From Deltaproteobacteria bacterium (GTDB lineage: Bacteria > Desulfobacterota > Binatia > HRBIN30 > JACQVA1), in NCBI GenBank assembly GCA_016178705.1, contig JACOST010000033.1, positions 62,001 through 126,000 of the forward strand: a DNA stretch of 64,000 nucleotides, given 5' to 3'. The notes under the pieces are model-generated. The model did no database searches. It saw only the letters and a list, made by a program, of their open reading frames with translations, and had not been told where the DNA came from. Shown here in pieces: positions 56,101 to 63,871 of this stretch (position 1 is the stretch's first letter; each line of letters begins with the position of its first letter). The translations under genes and the position numbers were made by a program.

Positions 56101-58141
56101 CGATCCATTGGCTGGCGTTGTCGCGATCGATGTCATCGCTTGGCGTCGCGGTGCGCCGCGCGCGCAACCAGCTCATCAGACCGAGCCCACCCATGAGTAG
56201 CGCGGTGGTCGCTAGCGTACTGCGGGTGAAGTCGGCCTGCCCCAAACTCACCAGCAGCCACGGGACGTAGGCGAACACCAACACGCCGAGCACTTTGGCA
56301 AGCGCGTACGGACTCGCGCCCGCCAGCCAGCGGCGGGTGAGCGGATAGGTGGCGAGGGCGAGCGCTTCGATCAGCAACGCGAAGGTGAACAGCGCGGGCA
56401 AGCTCGAATGAATCGGTTCGCTGGCGACGCCCGCCGTGGCTTCACCGGGACGGGCCAGCAGCAGTTCGTTGCGCGTCATCTGCCGCGACGGCAGGCCGTG
56501 CAGAATTTTGTCGAGGATCGCGTCGGCCGAGAGGTGGCCCTCATTGCGGAAGATGAGTACCTTCGGGTGATCGTAGACGGTGAACGATTCGTCGACGATC
56601 TCATCGGGGAACTCGAGCCCGAACAGGTTCGGGCGCGCCGCTTCCTCGTAGGTCAGCGTGTAGCCGAGATCACCGGCGAACAGCAGGTAGAAGTAGTTGC
56701 TGGTGAGCGGAAACTTCTGCGCCGCCTGAGTGGTCGCGCCGTACAGCCGTTTGGTTTGGAACGCGATGTACTCGGCGTCGGCCAGCTCCTTCGCCAGCTT
56801 GGCCATCTTCGCCGGATTGTCCGGCTCGTAGTATCCGAAGTTGACGATCTTGTAGCGCTCCGGATTGAAGCCGCCGGGCAGCGGCATCGGGAAGCCTTCG
56901 TCCCAATCTTGGCTGAGAATTCTGCTGCCGGCGGGAATGAATTTGTAAACCCATTCGGAGCCCGCAACGACGGTATGCGGCCGCGAGTAGATCGCCAGAA
57001 ATGCCAGCAGCGCAGCTGTGGTGCCGACGACCACTGTGGGCAGCGCCACTCGCCCAATACCGCCGCGACGATAGACCCGCAGCAGCCATTCGGCCGCCCA
57101 TAGGATCATGAGCGGATAGATCGGCAGCAGGTAGCGGATGAACTTGACCTCGAACCAACCGGTGACGAGGAAGAACGGCACCACCCACGCAAGCAGCACG
57201 ATCTCTTCCGCGCGCTCGCGCCAGACGCCGGCCACGTGGCGGCCGCTCGCCCAGATCGCCGCCAGCGCCAGCGGTGGCGCCATGCCGCAGAGGATCATCT
57301 GGATGAGTTCGTAGCCGTACTTCGGCGTGCCGACGTACTGATTGGTGTACGGGAACTGGCCGGCGTTGCGCACCATGCCGCTTTGTTCGAGCAGGTCGTG
57401 AGTGAAGTCCTTGAAATCGAGGATGGCGTAAGGCTGGCCGATGGCGAAGGCGACGCCGACCAAGATCGTGGCGCCAACGACGCGCAGCAGCACCGGCACC
57501 AGTCGATCGCCCTTCATGATGCGCGACACGGCGGCGATGCCGAGCGGCAGCATGATCGGGAACGCGCTGGCTTTGGTGGCGCCGGCGAAGCCGATGATCA
57601 ACCCGGCGATGAGGTAGTCGCGCGTCCACCCGCGTTGCACCACATGCGTGAGCCGGTAGAGCGCGAGCAGGACGAGGAAGGTCAGCGTGATGTCGACGGT
57701 GCCGTAGTGCGAGTTCTGCACGTGCAGCACGCAGGCGGCGAGCAGGAATCCCGCCAGCAGGCCGGTTGGACGGTCGTAAAGCCGGAAGCCGAGCAAGATG
57801 ACGAGCAACACGGTGAGCGTGCCCATCACGCCGGAGACAGCGCGCGAGGTGTGGATGGCGCTGTCGTAACCCAGCCAGCGCTGGTCGATCAGGCCGAGCA
57901 GGCTATTGGCGGCCTTGTCGATGTAGATCGGGAACGACCCGTAGGCGAAGAACTTGGGGTTGAGTTGCAGCGGCTGAAACGAAAGGTCGCCGATGGCATA
58001 GGCGATGCGGCGCTCATCGGGATGGAAAAAATGGTGTTGATCGAAATCGATGTTGGTCAGCCGGACCAGCGCCGCGAACAACGTGATCGCGAAGATCCAA
58101 ACCGACGGCTTCCGCAGCCAACGCGCTCCCGCCCCGTCCAT
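53168..58141 (-). CDS. Giant GT39 + DUF2298 (YYY) + NHL-propeller membrane protein
   Basis: A 1657-residue chain. Residues 1-~580 are a GT39-like unit with HHFFHPDERRIAYAIG (the Asp-Glu loop) and about 10-12 helices. Residues ~600-1215 are a DUF2298/TIGR03662 'YYY' unit: IFWGEKPMDFSFLNALTR, EPWFAGHDLNYSYFGHF and FPLWSFLFADLHAHVMVMPFS, plus about 12 more helices and a Pro-rich cytoplasmic loop (~1000-1065). Residues ~1220-1370 are soluble, and ~1395-1657 are an NHL propeller (FVADTWNHRVQVF, VFVADTGNNRIMRFSP, VYVCDNGNGRLQIF). YYY proteins are known mainly from Chloroflexi and archaea. Probable role: polyprenyl-linked sugar transfer outside the membrane. Confidence 0.87.
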   Translation of the reverse strand: MDGAGARWLRKPSVWIFAITLFAALVRLTNIDFDQHHFFHPDERRIAYAIGDLSFQPLQLNPKFFAYGSFPIYIDKAANSLLGLIDQRWLGYDSAIHTSRAVSGVMGTLTVLLVILLGFRLYDRPTGLLAGFLLAACVLHVQNSHYGTVDITLTFLVLLALYRLTHVVQRGWTRDYLIAGLIIGFAGATKASAFPIMLPLGIAAVSRIMKGDRLVPVLLRVVGATILVGVAFAIGQPYAILDFKDFTHDLLEQSGMVRNAGQFPYTNQYVGTPKYGYELIQMILCGMAPPLALAAIWASGRHVAGVWRERAEEIVLLAWVVPFFLVTGWFEVKFIRYLLPIYPLMILWAAEWLLRVYRRGGIGRVALPTVVVGTTAALLAFLAIYSRPHTVVAGSEWVYKFIPAGSRILSQDWDEGFPMPLPGGFNPERYKIVNFGYYEPDNPAKMAKLAKELADAEYIAFQTKRLYGATTQAAQKFPLTSNYFYLLFAGDLGYTLTYEEAARPNLFGLEFPDEIVDESFTVYDHPKVLIFRNEGHLSADAILDKILHGLPSRQMTRNELLLARPGEATAGVASEPIHSSLPALFTFALLIEALALATYPLTRRWLAGASPYALAKVLGVLVFAYVPWLLVSLGQADFTRSTLATTALLMGGLGLMSWLRARRTATPSDDIDRDNASQWIAVEALFWGTFLFFLIVRSFNPEIFWGEKPMDFSFLNALTRATTLPPPEPWFAGHDLNYSYFGHFISAALGKVCHIDPAITFNLAIAFFGGLTAVAAFALGHAITKRWQTGVLAGILTVLLGNLSGPREYYTRGVMNFDYFWATSRVIKDTINEFPLWSFLFADLHAHVMVMPFSLTFLCLVVAWVRRRFGEPDGAPSSRTALTLLLGLALGTVMVSNGWSSPTYVLVFPFLLACHWIGASSGRRFFTFIGQFFTRVLTPAVLVVIVAYAFYLPFWFHFTPPERNIGWEVGPYARPRDFLQIFGLFLYILIPFFFANWRRVLMPQPRPVAATQPPPMAVEIDPAPAAETADDEANAPGAMAVAENAWIESPPEVVPIVIPPLPPAAPRLGTELRLGWFRIAVIGLVIVGAIASLFISTRAFELIIAMLGLHLALHPRTDAHHRVPIALAAFACFITAGCEIVFVWDRMNTIFKFYLDSWLIFSGAAAAAVAELWSGRVLSGVARRVWQAGLVVLVAVAVFTSVSGTYGVLTTNRVKTPKPTLNGTLYLDEHDPYEVASYKWLNERISGIPVIVEAFGPSYQEFSRVSMNTGLPTVLGWEYHVIQRAATQPDVNRRKNDIKLIYTSDNKDQVRAALERYHVAMVYVGPLERRTYNGANTEQFKTWSNLLTPVYENSAVSIYAVSGNFTGAIPVTTVEEVPRVTADEAPAPAPEPEGQLHQPRGVAVDSTGAVYACDFGNARIQKFNKDLKFDLAWGEHGELPSQFKDPCGIAVGPKNNVFVADTWNHRVQVFTDKGQYVREWGSGFYGPRGIAIDGSGAVFVADTGNNRIMRFSPTGELEATWGAHGSEDGKFFEPTGIAVDGKGKVYVCDNGNGRLQIFSRDGAFVSSFPVPGWLSQVYAEPYVAIDSKGAIWVTVSGAKEVRAYDTSGKLLRTITGKTIPTAQFETPMGIAFNPVTKEMVVSDLEHKLVRFAYGEGR

Positions 58142-58334
58142 GCCCGCATGCGGCTACCCGGAATCGGTGCGCTTTGCAACGGAGAGGTATGAGCCAGAGC
58201 TCAGAACGGCTGCGCCCGACGCAGGGTTTTCCGTTGTCGTTCGGTGGACAGTGTAGACCTGTCTGAAGTATAGCGCCGATGGAAGAATGCGCGCTTACGA
58301 AGCGATGCGCTGGTCGTCGCAGGAGGTCGGACGA

Positions 58335-59285
58335 ATGGGAAAGCACTGTGAGCAGAGGTTGATCTCGTTGGGGTGGGTGTGCGCGTTAATACTGGCACTC
58401 GCGGTGCCAGCCTACGCCGTCGACGGCGTGATCGAGATCAACCAGGCGCGTGCGTTGGCCGGCGGTGTGACGCTGGGCGATACAACACCGGGCTTCCCAG
58501 TGACCATCAGCCAGCCGGGGAGCTACCGGTTGACTGGCAACCTCACGGTGCCGAACGAGAACACTACGGCGATTCAGATAACGGCGGAGAACGTTACCAT
58601 CGATCTCAACGGCTTTGCGATCCTTGGTCCAACCGTGTGCACGTATACGGGCGTCGGCGCCATTCCGGTTACGTGCATGCCGGCGGGAACGGGACGCGGA
58701 ATAGATGGCACCGCCGCGGGCCTCGCGGTGCTGAACGGGACGGTGCGCGGAATGGGCGCGGCAGGCATCTTCTTTCAAGGCGGTTCGCGGGCCGAGGGTG
58801 TCCATGTGGTGAGCAACGGGTCCAGCGGGATCGGCGGAAACTACGGCAGTTCCAATCTCATCACTCACAACATCGCGGAGCTGAATGGTGAGGCAGGTAT
58901 CCAGGCCGGCGGCGGCGCAACGGTCAGCCAGAATGTTGCGGCCTATAACGGCATTAGGGGCATCGACGCGGGCGGAGGGGAGTGTACGATCATTGGCAAC
59001 ACGGCGACCCTCAATGGCTCCGAAGGGATATACAGCAACAATCTAAGCACCATCACGAACAACACGACGGTGGCGAATAAGGGTGATGGCATCTTCACCG
59101 GCGGAGGTTCGCTGGTGCAAGGAAACCAGTCGTCGGCAAATGGGGGGCGGGGACTCGCGTTTTCCTTCGGTGGCGGCGCTGCTGGCTACACGCACAATGT
59201 CTTCGCCAGCAACACCGGAGGTTCAGTCGGCGGCGGGGCCCCGGTTTCGTTGGGCCAGAACCTCTGTAACGGCGTTGTCTGCTGA
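58335..59285 (+). CDS. Secreted right-handed parallel beta-helix protein
   Basis: A protein of about 316 residues from ATG 58335, eight bases after AGGAGG. A signal peptide (LISLGWVCALILALAVPAYA) is followed by FPVTISQPGSYRLTGNLTVP and ITAENVTIDLNGFAILGP, the opening of NosD/pectate-lyase-like beta-helix folds, then Asn/Gly-rich coils such as ITHNIAELNGEAGIQA, VSQNVAAYNGIRGID, IIGNTATLNGSEGIYS and ITNNTTVANKGDGIF. Such proteins bind or cleave polysaccharides; no catalytic site can be pointed to. The end lacks an obvious anchor. It precedes a sorting-signal protein by 22 bases, so the two may be co-expressed. Confidence 0.85.
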   Translation: MGKHCEQRLISLGWVCALILALAVPAYAVDGVIEINQARALAGGVTLGDTTPGFPVTISQPGSYRLTGNLTVPNENTTAIQITAENVTIDLNGFAILGPTVCTYTGVGAIPVTCMPAGTGRGIDGTAAGLAVLNGTVRGMGAAGIFFQGGSRAEGVHVVSNGSSGIGGNYGSSNLITHNIAELNGEAGIQAGGGATVSQNVAAYNGIRGIDAGGGECTIIGNTATLNGSEGIYSNNLSTITNNTTVANKGDGIFTGGGSLVQGNQSSANGGRGLAFSFGGGAAGYTHNVFASNTGGSVGGGAPVSLGQNLCNGVVC

Positions 59286-59307
59286 GTGTGGTTGAAGTCG
59301 GCCTGAC

Positions 59308-60507
59308 GTGCGCCTCACATCGGTAACCTTGGCGGTGCTCATATTGACGGGCACTGCTGTTGACGCGGCTACACCGCTCAAAGCCATCCGCTACACCCCC
59401 GACATCACCGTCGTGCTCGGCGGAATCACGGTCACACCGCAGAACATCGCCGAAGACAACCTCGCCGGCGCCGTCACGCTGGTCACCGCCGGCACCTATC
59501 CCAACGGCACCGACATCATCGCCTACGATCATCTCGCCACCGGCGATCAGCTTCTGACCTTCGACACCGACCTCACCCTGCCCGGCGGCCTCACCGTGCG
59601 CCCCGGCGATGTCGTGCGCTTCAACGGCATCACCTACACGTTGGAGTTCGACGCCACGGCCAACGGCATTCCTCTGGGCGTGATGACCGATGCGGTGAGC
59701 GAGATCGGCCCCAACGACCTGCTGCTCTCCTTTGACGTGACCGTGACCCTCGGCAGCATCACCGCCGATGACGAGGATCTGGTGCGTTTTCACAGCGGCA
59801 TGTTCAGCCTCTTCTTCGACGGCTCGGCTGCCGGCATCGACCCGAGCCTCGATCTCGATGCGGCGCACATCCTCACGAGCGACGGCCGCCTGCTGCTCGC
59901 CTTCGACGGCAGCGGCACGGTGGGCGCCGTGAACTTCACCGCCGAAGATATGCTGGAGTTCACGCCCACGACCACCGGCTGGGAGCTGAGCTACGACGGG
60001 CTGGCCGAGCACAGCGGCTGGTTCGGGGCGCAGCTGCATGGGCTCAGTGCGGTCACCAAGCCGCCGCCGAAGCCGGTGGTACCGGGATTCGACCCGAACA
60101 GTGGCGGCGGGAGGGCAGGCTCGGGCGTATTTCCGGGATCGACGCGGGTATTCGGGATGGGGACGCCGAACGCGGTACCGGGCAACTCGTGTATCTTGAT
60201 CTACGCGGTCGGTCCGAACGGCGTGCCCGACAGTCCGCCGGGCAGCGTCGATGATCCGTTGCTCGGCACCGGCGGCACCAACGCGAGCGGCCTCTTCGTC
60301 GACGCGATGGGCAACCCAGGCATCGCGGTGTCGCCCCGGCTGCGGCAAGGCGAGCGCATTTTCGCGGTCGATGTCTGCCAGGGCCGGGTGGGGCAGGTCG
60401 TAACCGTCTCAACCACCCCGGTACCGGCAGCGTCGACCCTCGGCCTAGCGCTTATGATCGGGGTGCTTGCACTCATGGGACTGCGGGCGCGGCGCGTGAA
60501 GTCGTAA
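59308..60507 (+). CDS. Secreted tandem-repeat protein with PEP/IPTL-CTERM-like sorting tail
   Basis: A 399-residue protein starting with GTG; a signal peptide (~1-21) ends VDA-AT. Residues ~30-245 contain four copies of a ~55-residue unit with the pattern LLxFDxxxTLGxxxxxxxDLVRFxxxxxxLxFDGxAxGI (compare LLLSFDVTVTLGSITADDED and LLLAFDGSGTVGAVNFTAED). A Gly/Pro-rich middle follows, then a PxPAASTLGLALMIGVLALMGLRARRVKS-like end: Pro-containing motif, hydrophobic helix, basic tail, as in proteins sorted by exosortase or rhombosortase. No sortase-like enzyme lies in the window. Confidence 0.75.
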   Translation: MRLTSVTLAVLILTGTAVDAATPLKAIRYTPDITVVLGGITVTPQNIAEDNLAGAVTLVTAGTYPNGTDIIAYDHLATGDQLLTFDTDLTLPGGLTVRPGDVVRFNGITYTLEFDATANGIPLGVMTDAVSEIGPNDLLLSFDVTVTLGSITADDEDLVRFHSGMFSLFFDGSAAGIDPSLDLDAAHILTSDGRLLLAFDGSGTVGAVNFTAEDMLEFTPTTTGWELSYDGLAEHSGWFGAQLHGLSAVTKPPPKPVVPGFDPNSGGGRAGSGVFPGSTRVFGMGTPNAVPGNSCILIYAVGPNGVPDSPPGSVDDPLLGTGGTNASGLFVDAMGNPGIAVSPRLRQGERIFAVDVCQGRVGQVVTVSTTPVPAASTLGLALMIGVLALMGLRARRVKS

Positions 60508-60685
60508 CTCCTCCTGCGATAGAGGGTCCGACGGGGAAGCGAATTTTTTCTCGCACCATTTCACGCCCTGCGGCCAGCAAGCTCAGGATCAGCTCCACGG
60601 AAATCCGCATGCCGCGGATGATCGGTTTCCCACCGAAGATCTCCGGCGTCGCCGTGATGCGCTTGAGGAGTATCGGATCAGTCAT
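60473..60685 (-). pseudogene. DUF433 antitoxin remnant
   Basis: A 70-residue frame from ATG 60685. The first ~40 residues (ILLKRITATPEIFGGKPIIRG, then MRISVELILSLLAAG) are a clear DUF433 antitoxin start. After LLAAG the sequence departs from the family (usual continuation of the SVEEILxDYPxL type is missing) and runs into REMVREKIRFPVG. No PIN-type toxin gene follows. It overlaps the convergent sorting-tail gene by 35 bases. A frame open upstream to 60856 adds nothing family-like. Confidence 0.6.
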
Positions 60686-60993
60686 CGGAACCAACCTTCT
60701 GTTTCCGTCGCGAATGACGGGTATCACCGCACCAATATTGGGTCGAGTGTTGAACATGTGAAACGCGCCGGCACTCCTTGGACAGGACGAGAGATTCTTC
60801 GCCTTCGTCTCAGAATGACATGATGGGTTTGTTGGGTCGTTCTCAAAACGACCCACTACCGACGCGAGCGATGGGTTGACCTACAGCAGCGACATCGCTT
60901 AGACGGAGCCACAGGGCAGCCGTCGACGTTGGCATAGGAGGGTTGAGGTGAGGTGACGAGCTACTCTGCGATTCTCTGAAGCAAGACACGAGC
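60686..60993. other. Non-coding gap with decayed repeat traces
   Basis: No conserved ORF is seen. Fragments such as GATTCTTCGCC..CTCAGAATGACA (about 60791-60821) resemble the interspersed-repeat style elsewhere in the window, but I found no second arm. A promoter for the downstream membrane protein probably lies here. Confidence 0.4.
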
Positions 60994-62592
60994 ATGAACC
61001 CGCGATCGCGATTGGGGCAGTCCAGGGCTAGCGACGACACCGTGTTGTGGTTGCTCGCCGGAGCCACGCTCGCCCTCCATTTTCTCTTCAACGGGCGCTA
61101 CGGCTACTGGATCGACGAGCTGTACTTCATGGCCTGCGGCGACCATCTCGCGTGGGGATACGTCGATCAGCCTCCGCTCATCGCGGTCGTCGCCAAGGTT
61201 ACACGATGGTTGCTCGGCGATTCGCTGTTTGCCATTCGGTTTTTTCCCGCGGTTGCGGGAGCGCTGCTGGTGTATCTCACGGGACGGATCGCTCGTCAGC
61301 TCGGCGGCGGGCGGTTTGCTCAGGTCCTGGCAGCCATCGCGGTCATCGTCGTTCCTGTGTTCCTCGCCTTCAATAATCTCCTGACGATGAACGCGTTCGA
61401 GCCGCTCTTGTGGACGCTGTGTACGTACACCGTCATCGTGATCATCAAGACCGACCGGCGACCGCTATGGCTGGTAGTCGGCGCGATCGCCGGCGTCGCG
61501 CTACTGAACAAGTACTCGGTCGCGTTCTTCGGAGCCTGCCTCATCGCCGGTCTGCTGTTAACGCCGGAGCGCCGGCTGCTGCGCAGTCGATGGTCACTGC
61601 TCGGCGCGCTCGTGGCTGGGGTCATCTTGCTGCCGAATCTTTTGTGGGAGATGGCGTGGGGTTGGCCGACCGTCGAGCTGATGCGCAATGCCAAGCTTTA
61701 CCAGTATCAGCCCGTCACCCCCGGGGAATTTCTACTCGGCCAATTGCAGACAATGCACCCGTTCACCCTGCCGTTGTGGCTGGCGGGCTTGGGCTTCTAC
61801 CTGTTCGCCGCCGCTGGACGAAGGTTTCGAGCGCTCGGATGGACGTTCGTGATCTTTTTCAGCGTGTCGCTCCTCGGCCAGGCGAAGACCTACTACCTCG
61901 CGCCGATCTATCCTATGCTGTTCGCGGCCGGGTCGGTTGCCACCGAGCGATTCAGTCAACGGCGCGGGTGGAACTGGCTCAGACCAGCGACGGTGGCGTT
62001 CCTCTTGATCGGCGGATCCATCACTGTCCCGTTCGTCTTGCCCGTGCTGCCGATCGAGACGCTGCCGAGGTACTTGGCGCTCCTGAAGACGAAGGAGGTC
62101 CGGCCCGAGACCCGCAAGCAGGGAGAGATCCCGCAGCTCTTTGCCGACATGTTCGCGTGGCCGGAGACCGTGGCGGCAGTGGCGAAGGCGTACGAAGGCC
62201 TAACCCCGGACGAGAAGTCTCGGTGCGCAATCTGGGGCGGCAGCTATGGCGACGCCAGCGCCGTCGACCTCCTCGGCCGCACCTTCGGCCTCCCCAAGGC
62301 GATCAGCGGGCATCAAAACTACTACCTGTGGGGACCGCACGATTACTCCGGCGACGTGATGATCACGATAAACATTCCTGGCGAGTCGTTGAAACCATGG
62401 TTCGAGCACGTCGATCTCGCCGCCATAGTGAGCTGCGAGTACTGCATGCCCGATCGGGCGCGCATCCCGATTCACGTCTGCCGCGGCTTGAAGCAGCCGC
62501 TGAAGGAGTTCTGGCCCGAGGTGAAGTGTTGGACCTGCGATGCGCCTGCCTTTGCGCGTCACCCGCCCGATGCAAGCGACTCCATAAGATGA
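60994..62592 (+). CDS. ArnT-like GT39 membrane glycosyltransferase
   Basis: A 532-residue protein with about 11-12 helices in the first 350 residues. The acidic loop YGYWIDELYFMACGDHLAWGYVDQPPLIAVVA is the clear PMT/ArnT signature, including DELYF and the YVDQPPL that follows. ALLNKYSVAFFGACLIAGLL, QAKTYYLAPIYPMLFAAG and the soluble C-terminus (~380-532, with WGGSYGDASAVDLLGRTFGLP) match a conserved bacterial GT39 subfamily. No GT2 is adjacent. This is the most canonical of the eleven GT-C proteins. Confidence 0.9.
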   Translation: MNPRSRLGQSRASDDTVLWLLAGATLALHFLFNGRYGYWIDELYFMACGDHLAWGYVDQPPLIAVVAKVTRWLLGDSLFAIRFFPAVAGALLVYLTGRIARQLGGGRFAQVLAAIAVIVVPVFLAFNNLLTMNAFEPLLWTLCTYTVIVIIKTDRRPLWLVVGAIAGVALLNKYSVAFFGACLIAGLLLTPERRLLRSRWSLLGALVAGVILLPNLLWEMAWGWPTVELMRNAKLYQYQPVTPGEFLLGQLQTMHPFTLPLWLAGLGFYLFAAAGRRFRALGWTFVIFFSVSLLGQAKTYYLAPIYPMLFAAGSVATERFSQRRGWNWLRPATVAFLLIGGSITVPFVLPVLPIETLPRYLALLKTKEVRPETRKQGEIPQLFADMFAWPETVAAVAKAYEGLTPDEKSRCAIWGGSYGDASAVDLLGRTFGLPKAISGHQNYYLWGPHDYSGDVMITINIPGESLKPWFEHVDLAAIVSCEYCMPDRARIPIHVCRGLKQPLKEFWPEVKCWTCDAPAFARHPPDASDSIR

Positions 62593-62617
62593 TGGCGTGC
62601 GTTTGATCCGCTCTGCC

Positions 62618-63298
62618 TCACCCCGCGAGCAGCCACGAGTAGCCCTGGCGCAGCGCTTCGCGGCCGCCGCTCTGCAACACATCACCGTGGGCGACGACGA
62701 CGCGATCGAAATCCCAGGCGAGAATTTTTTCGAGGCTCTGTCGTGCGGCGTGACGATCCCGGATCAGCCACGGATCGAGCTTGGAGGGGCCGAAGTGGCC
62801 ATAGCTGCGCAGCAGTCGCATCAGCCAGCGAGTCGGCGCCGCCACCCGCGGCCCGAAGTTGAAGGCGAGATCGCACATGATGAGCGTACGGCTGGCGCGG
62901 TGAAAAAAGACGACTTCGTTCTCGTATGGGCGCCCGCGGAAGAAGACCTGATCCACCTGACCCCGCCACTCTAAGGGCGCTTCGTCATCGAGCACGGCGA
63001 CGAACACGAGGTCGGGGCGCTTGCGATCGAGTCCCGGCGCCACCCACAGTCGCGCCTCGGGATACGCTTCGGCGACCTTGCCGGCGTACAGATGATGGAC
63101 TCGATTCGGGGCGACGACGTAGCGAATGCGACCGATCGCGTCGAGCGCGCTCCGCAGTTCGGGTTTCAACGCAACCGGAGAGTGCAGCAAGAGGCTCCCG
63201 TCGGCGAGACGGATCACCGTCATGCTTGTCCCCACTTCGAGCCCATAGAAGCTCTGCCGCCGCTCGGCGATCCAGATGTCCTTGTCCAGCTCGTACAT
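62618..63298 (-). CDS. DUF4336 protein (metallo-hydrolase-like fold)
   Basis: A protein of about 226 residues. ATG 63298 (MYELDKDIWIAERRQSFYGLEVGTSM) is the likely family start; 63328 is also in frame. VVAPNRVHHLYAGKVAEAYPEARLWVAPGL and FDRVVVAHGDVLQSGG carry His residues where metallo-beta-lactamase relatives bind metal, but the full HxHxDH is absent. The family is uncharacterised. It diverges from the cyclic-nucleotide-binding protein. Confidence 0.8.
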   Translation of the reverse strand: MYELDKDIWIAERRQSFYGLEVGTSMTVIRLADGSLLLHSPVALKPELRSALDAIGRIRYVVAPNRVHHLYAGKVAEAYPEARLWVAPGLDRKRPDLVFVAVLDDEAPLEWRGQVDQVFFRGRPYENEVVFFHRASRTLIMCDLAFNFGPRVAAPTRWLMRLLRSYGHFGPSKLDPWLIRDRHAARQSLEKILAWDFDRVVVAHGDVLQSGGREALRQGYSWLLAG

Positions 63299-63409
63299 TG
63301 GGGGCCTATGTTGCTGCATGATTGCCATTGGCGCCGTGATACCTCGGGACTCGGCGCGTCTTCAAGTCGCGCGCTTGACCCCCATCCGGGCGGTCCCTAT
63401 GAAGGACGC

Positions 63410-63871
63410 GTGGATGTGCAATCGCTCAAGCGGGCCGGGTTGCTCGCGGATTTGACGGATGACGAGCTGCGAATCTTTGCGTCGTGCGCGCGCCTGATCC
63501 CGTTCAAGAAGGACGAGGAGGTTTTGCACCAAGGACAGCGTAACGCGTCGCTATTCATCGTCGAGACCGGGCTGCTGCACGTGCGTGCGCGTGGCAAAGG
63601 GCACGATGTATTACTCGGCCGCATGGAGCCCGGCAGCTTCTTCGGCGAGATCAGCTTGCTCGACCCCGGTCCGACCACGGCGGCGGTGTGCGCAGTGACC
63701 GATGGGCAGCTCTTGGAAGTTGGTCGAGCCGCGCTCGATCAGTTCATCACGCGCTGCCCGCCAGCCGGCGCGCGCCTGCTGCTCCACATCCTCGAAGGCA
63801 TGGCCAGTCGCCTGCGCCACACCGACGAGCATCTGGTCGATGCCATCATGTGGGGCGGGTTGCTGAAGTAA
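63410..63871 (+). CDS. Stand-alone cyclic-nucleotide-binding (CAP-like) domain protein
   Basis: A protein of about 153 residues starting at GTG 63410, with AAGGA five bases upstream. FKKDEEVLHQGQRNASLFIVETGLLHV and the phosphate-binding cassette FFGEISLLDPGPTTAAVCA (normally FGE..L....R.A, here Thr at the Arg position) form one cNMP-binding domain. There is no DNA-binding helix-turn-helix and no effector domain. The lost Arg could mean cAMP is not the ligand. Confidence 0.85.
   Translation: MDVQSLKRAGLLADLTDDELRIFASCARLIPFKKDEEVLHQGQRNASLFIVETGLLHVRARGKGHDVLLGRMEPGSFFGEISLLDPGPTTAAVCAVTDGQLLEVGRAALDQFITRCPPAGARLLLHILEGMASRLRHTDEHLVDAIMWGGLLK

Noticed and set aside
16485-58141. The glycosyltransferase island as a phage-defence or mobile genomic island
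   Set aside because: No integrase, transposase, tRNA-site or base-composition break is visible; only the MNT/HEPN pair fits, which is not enough.
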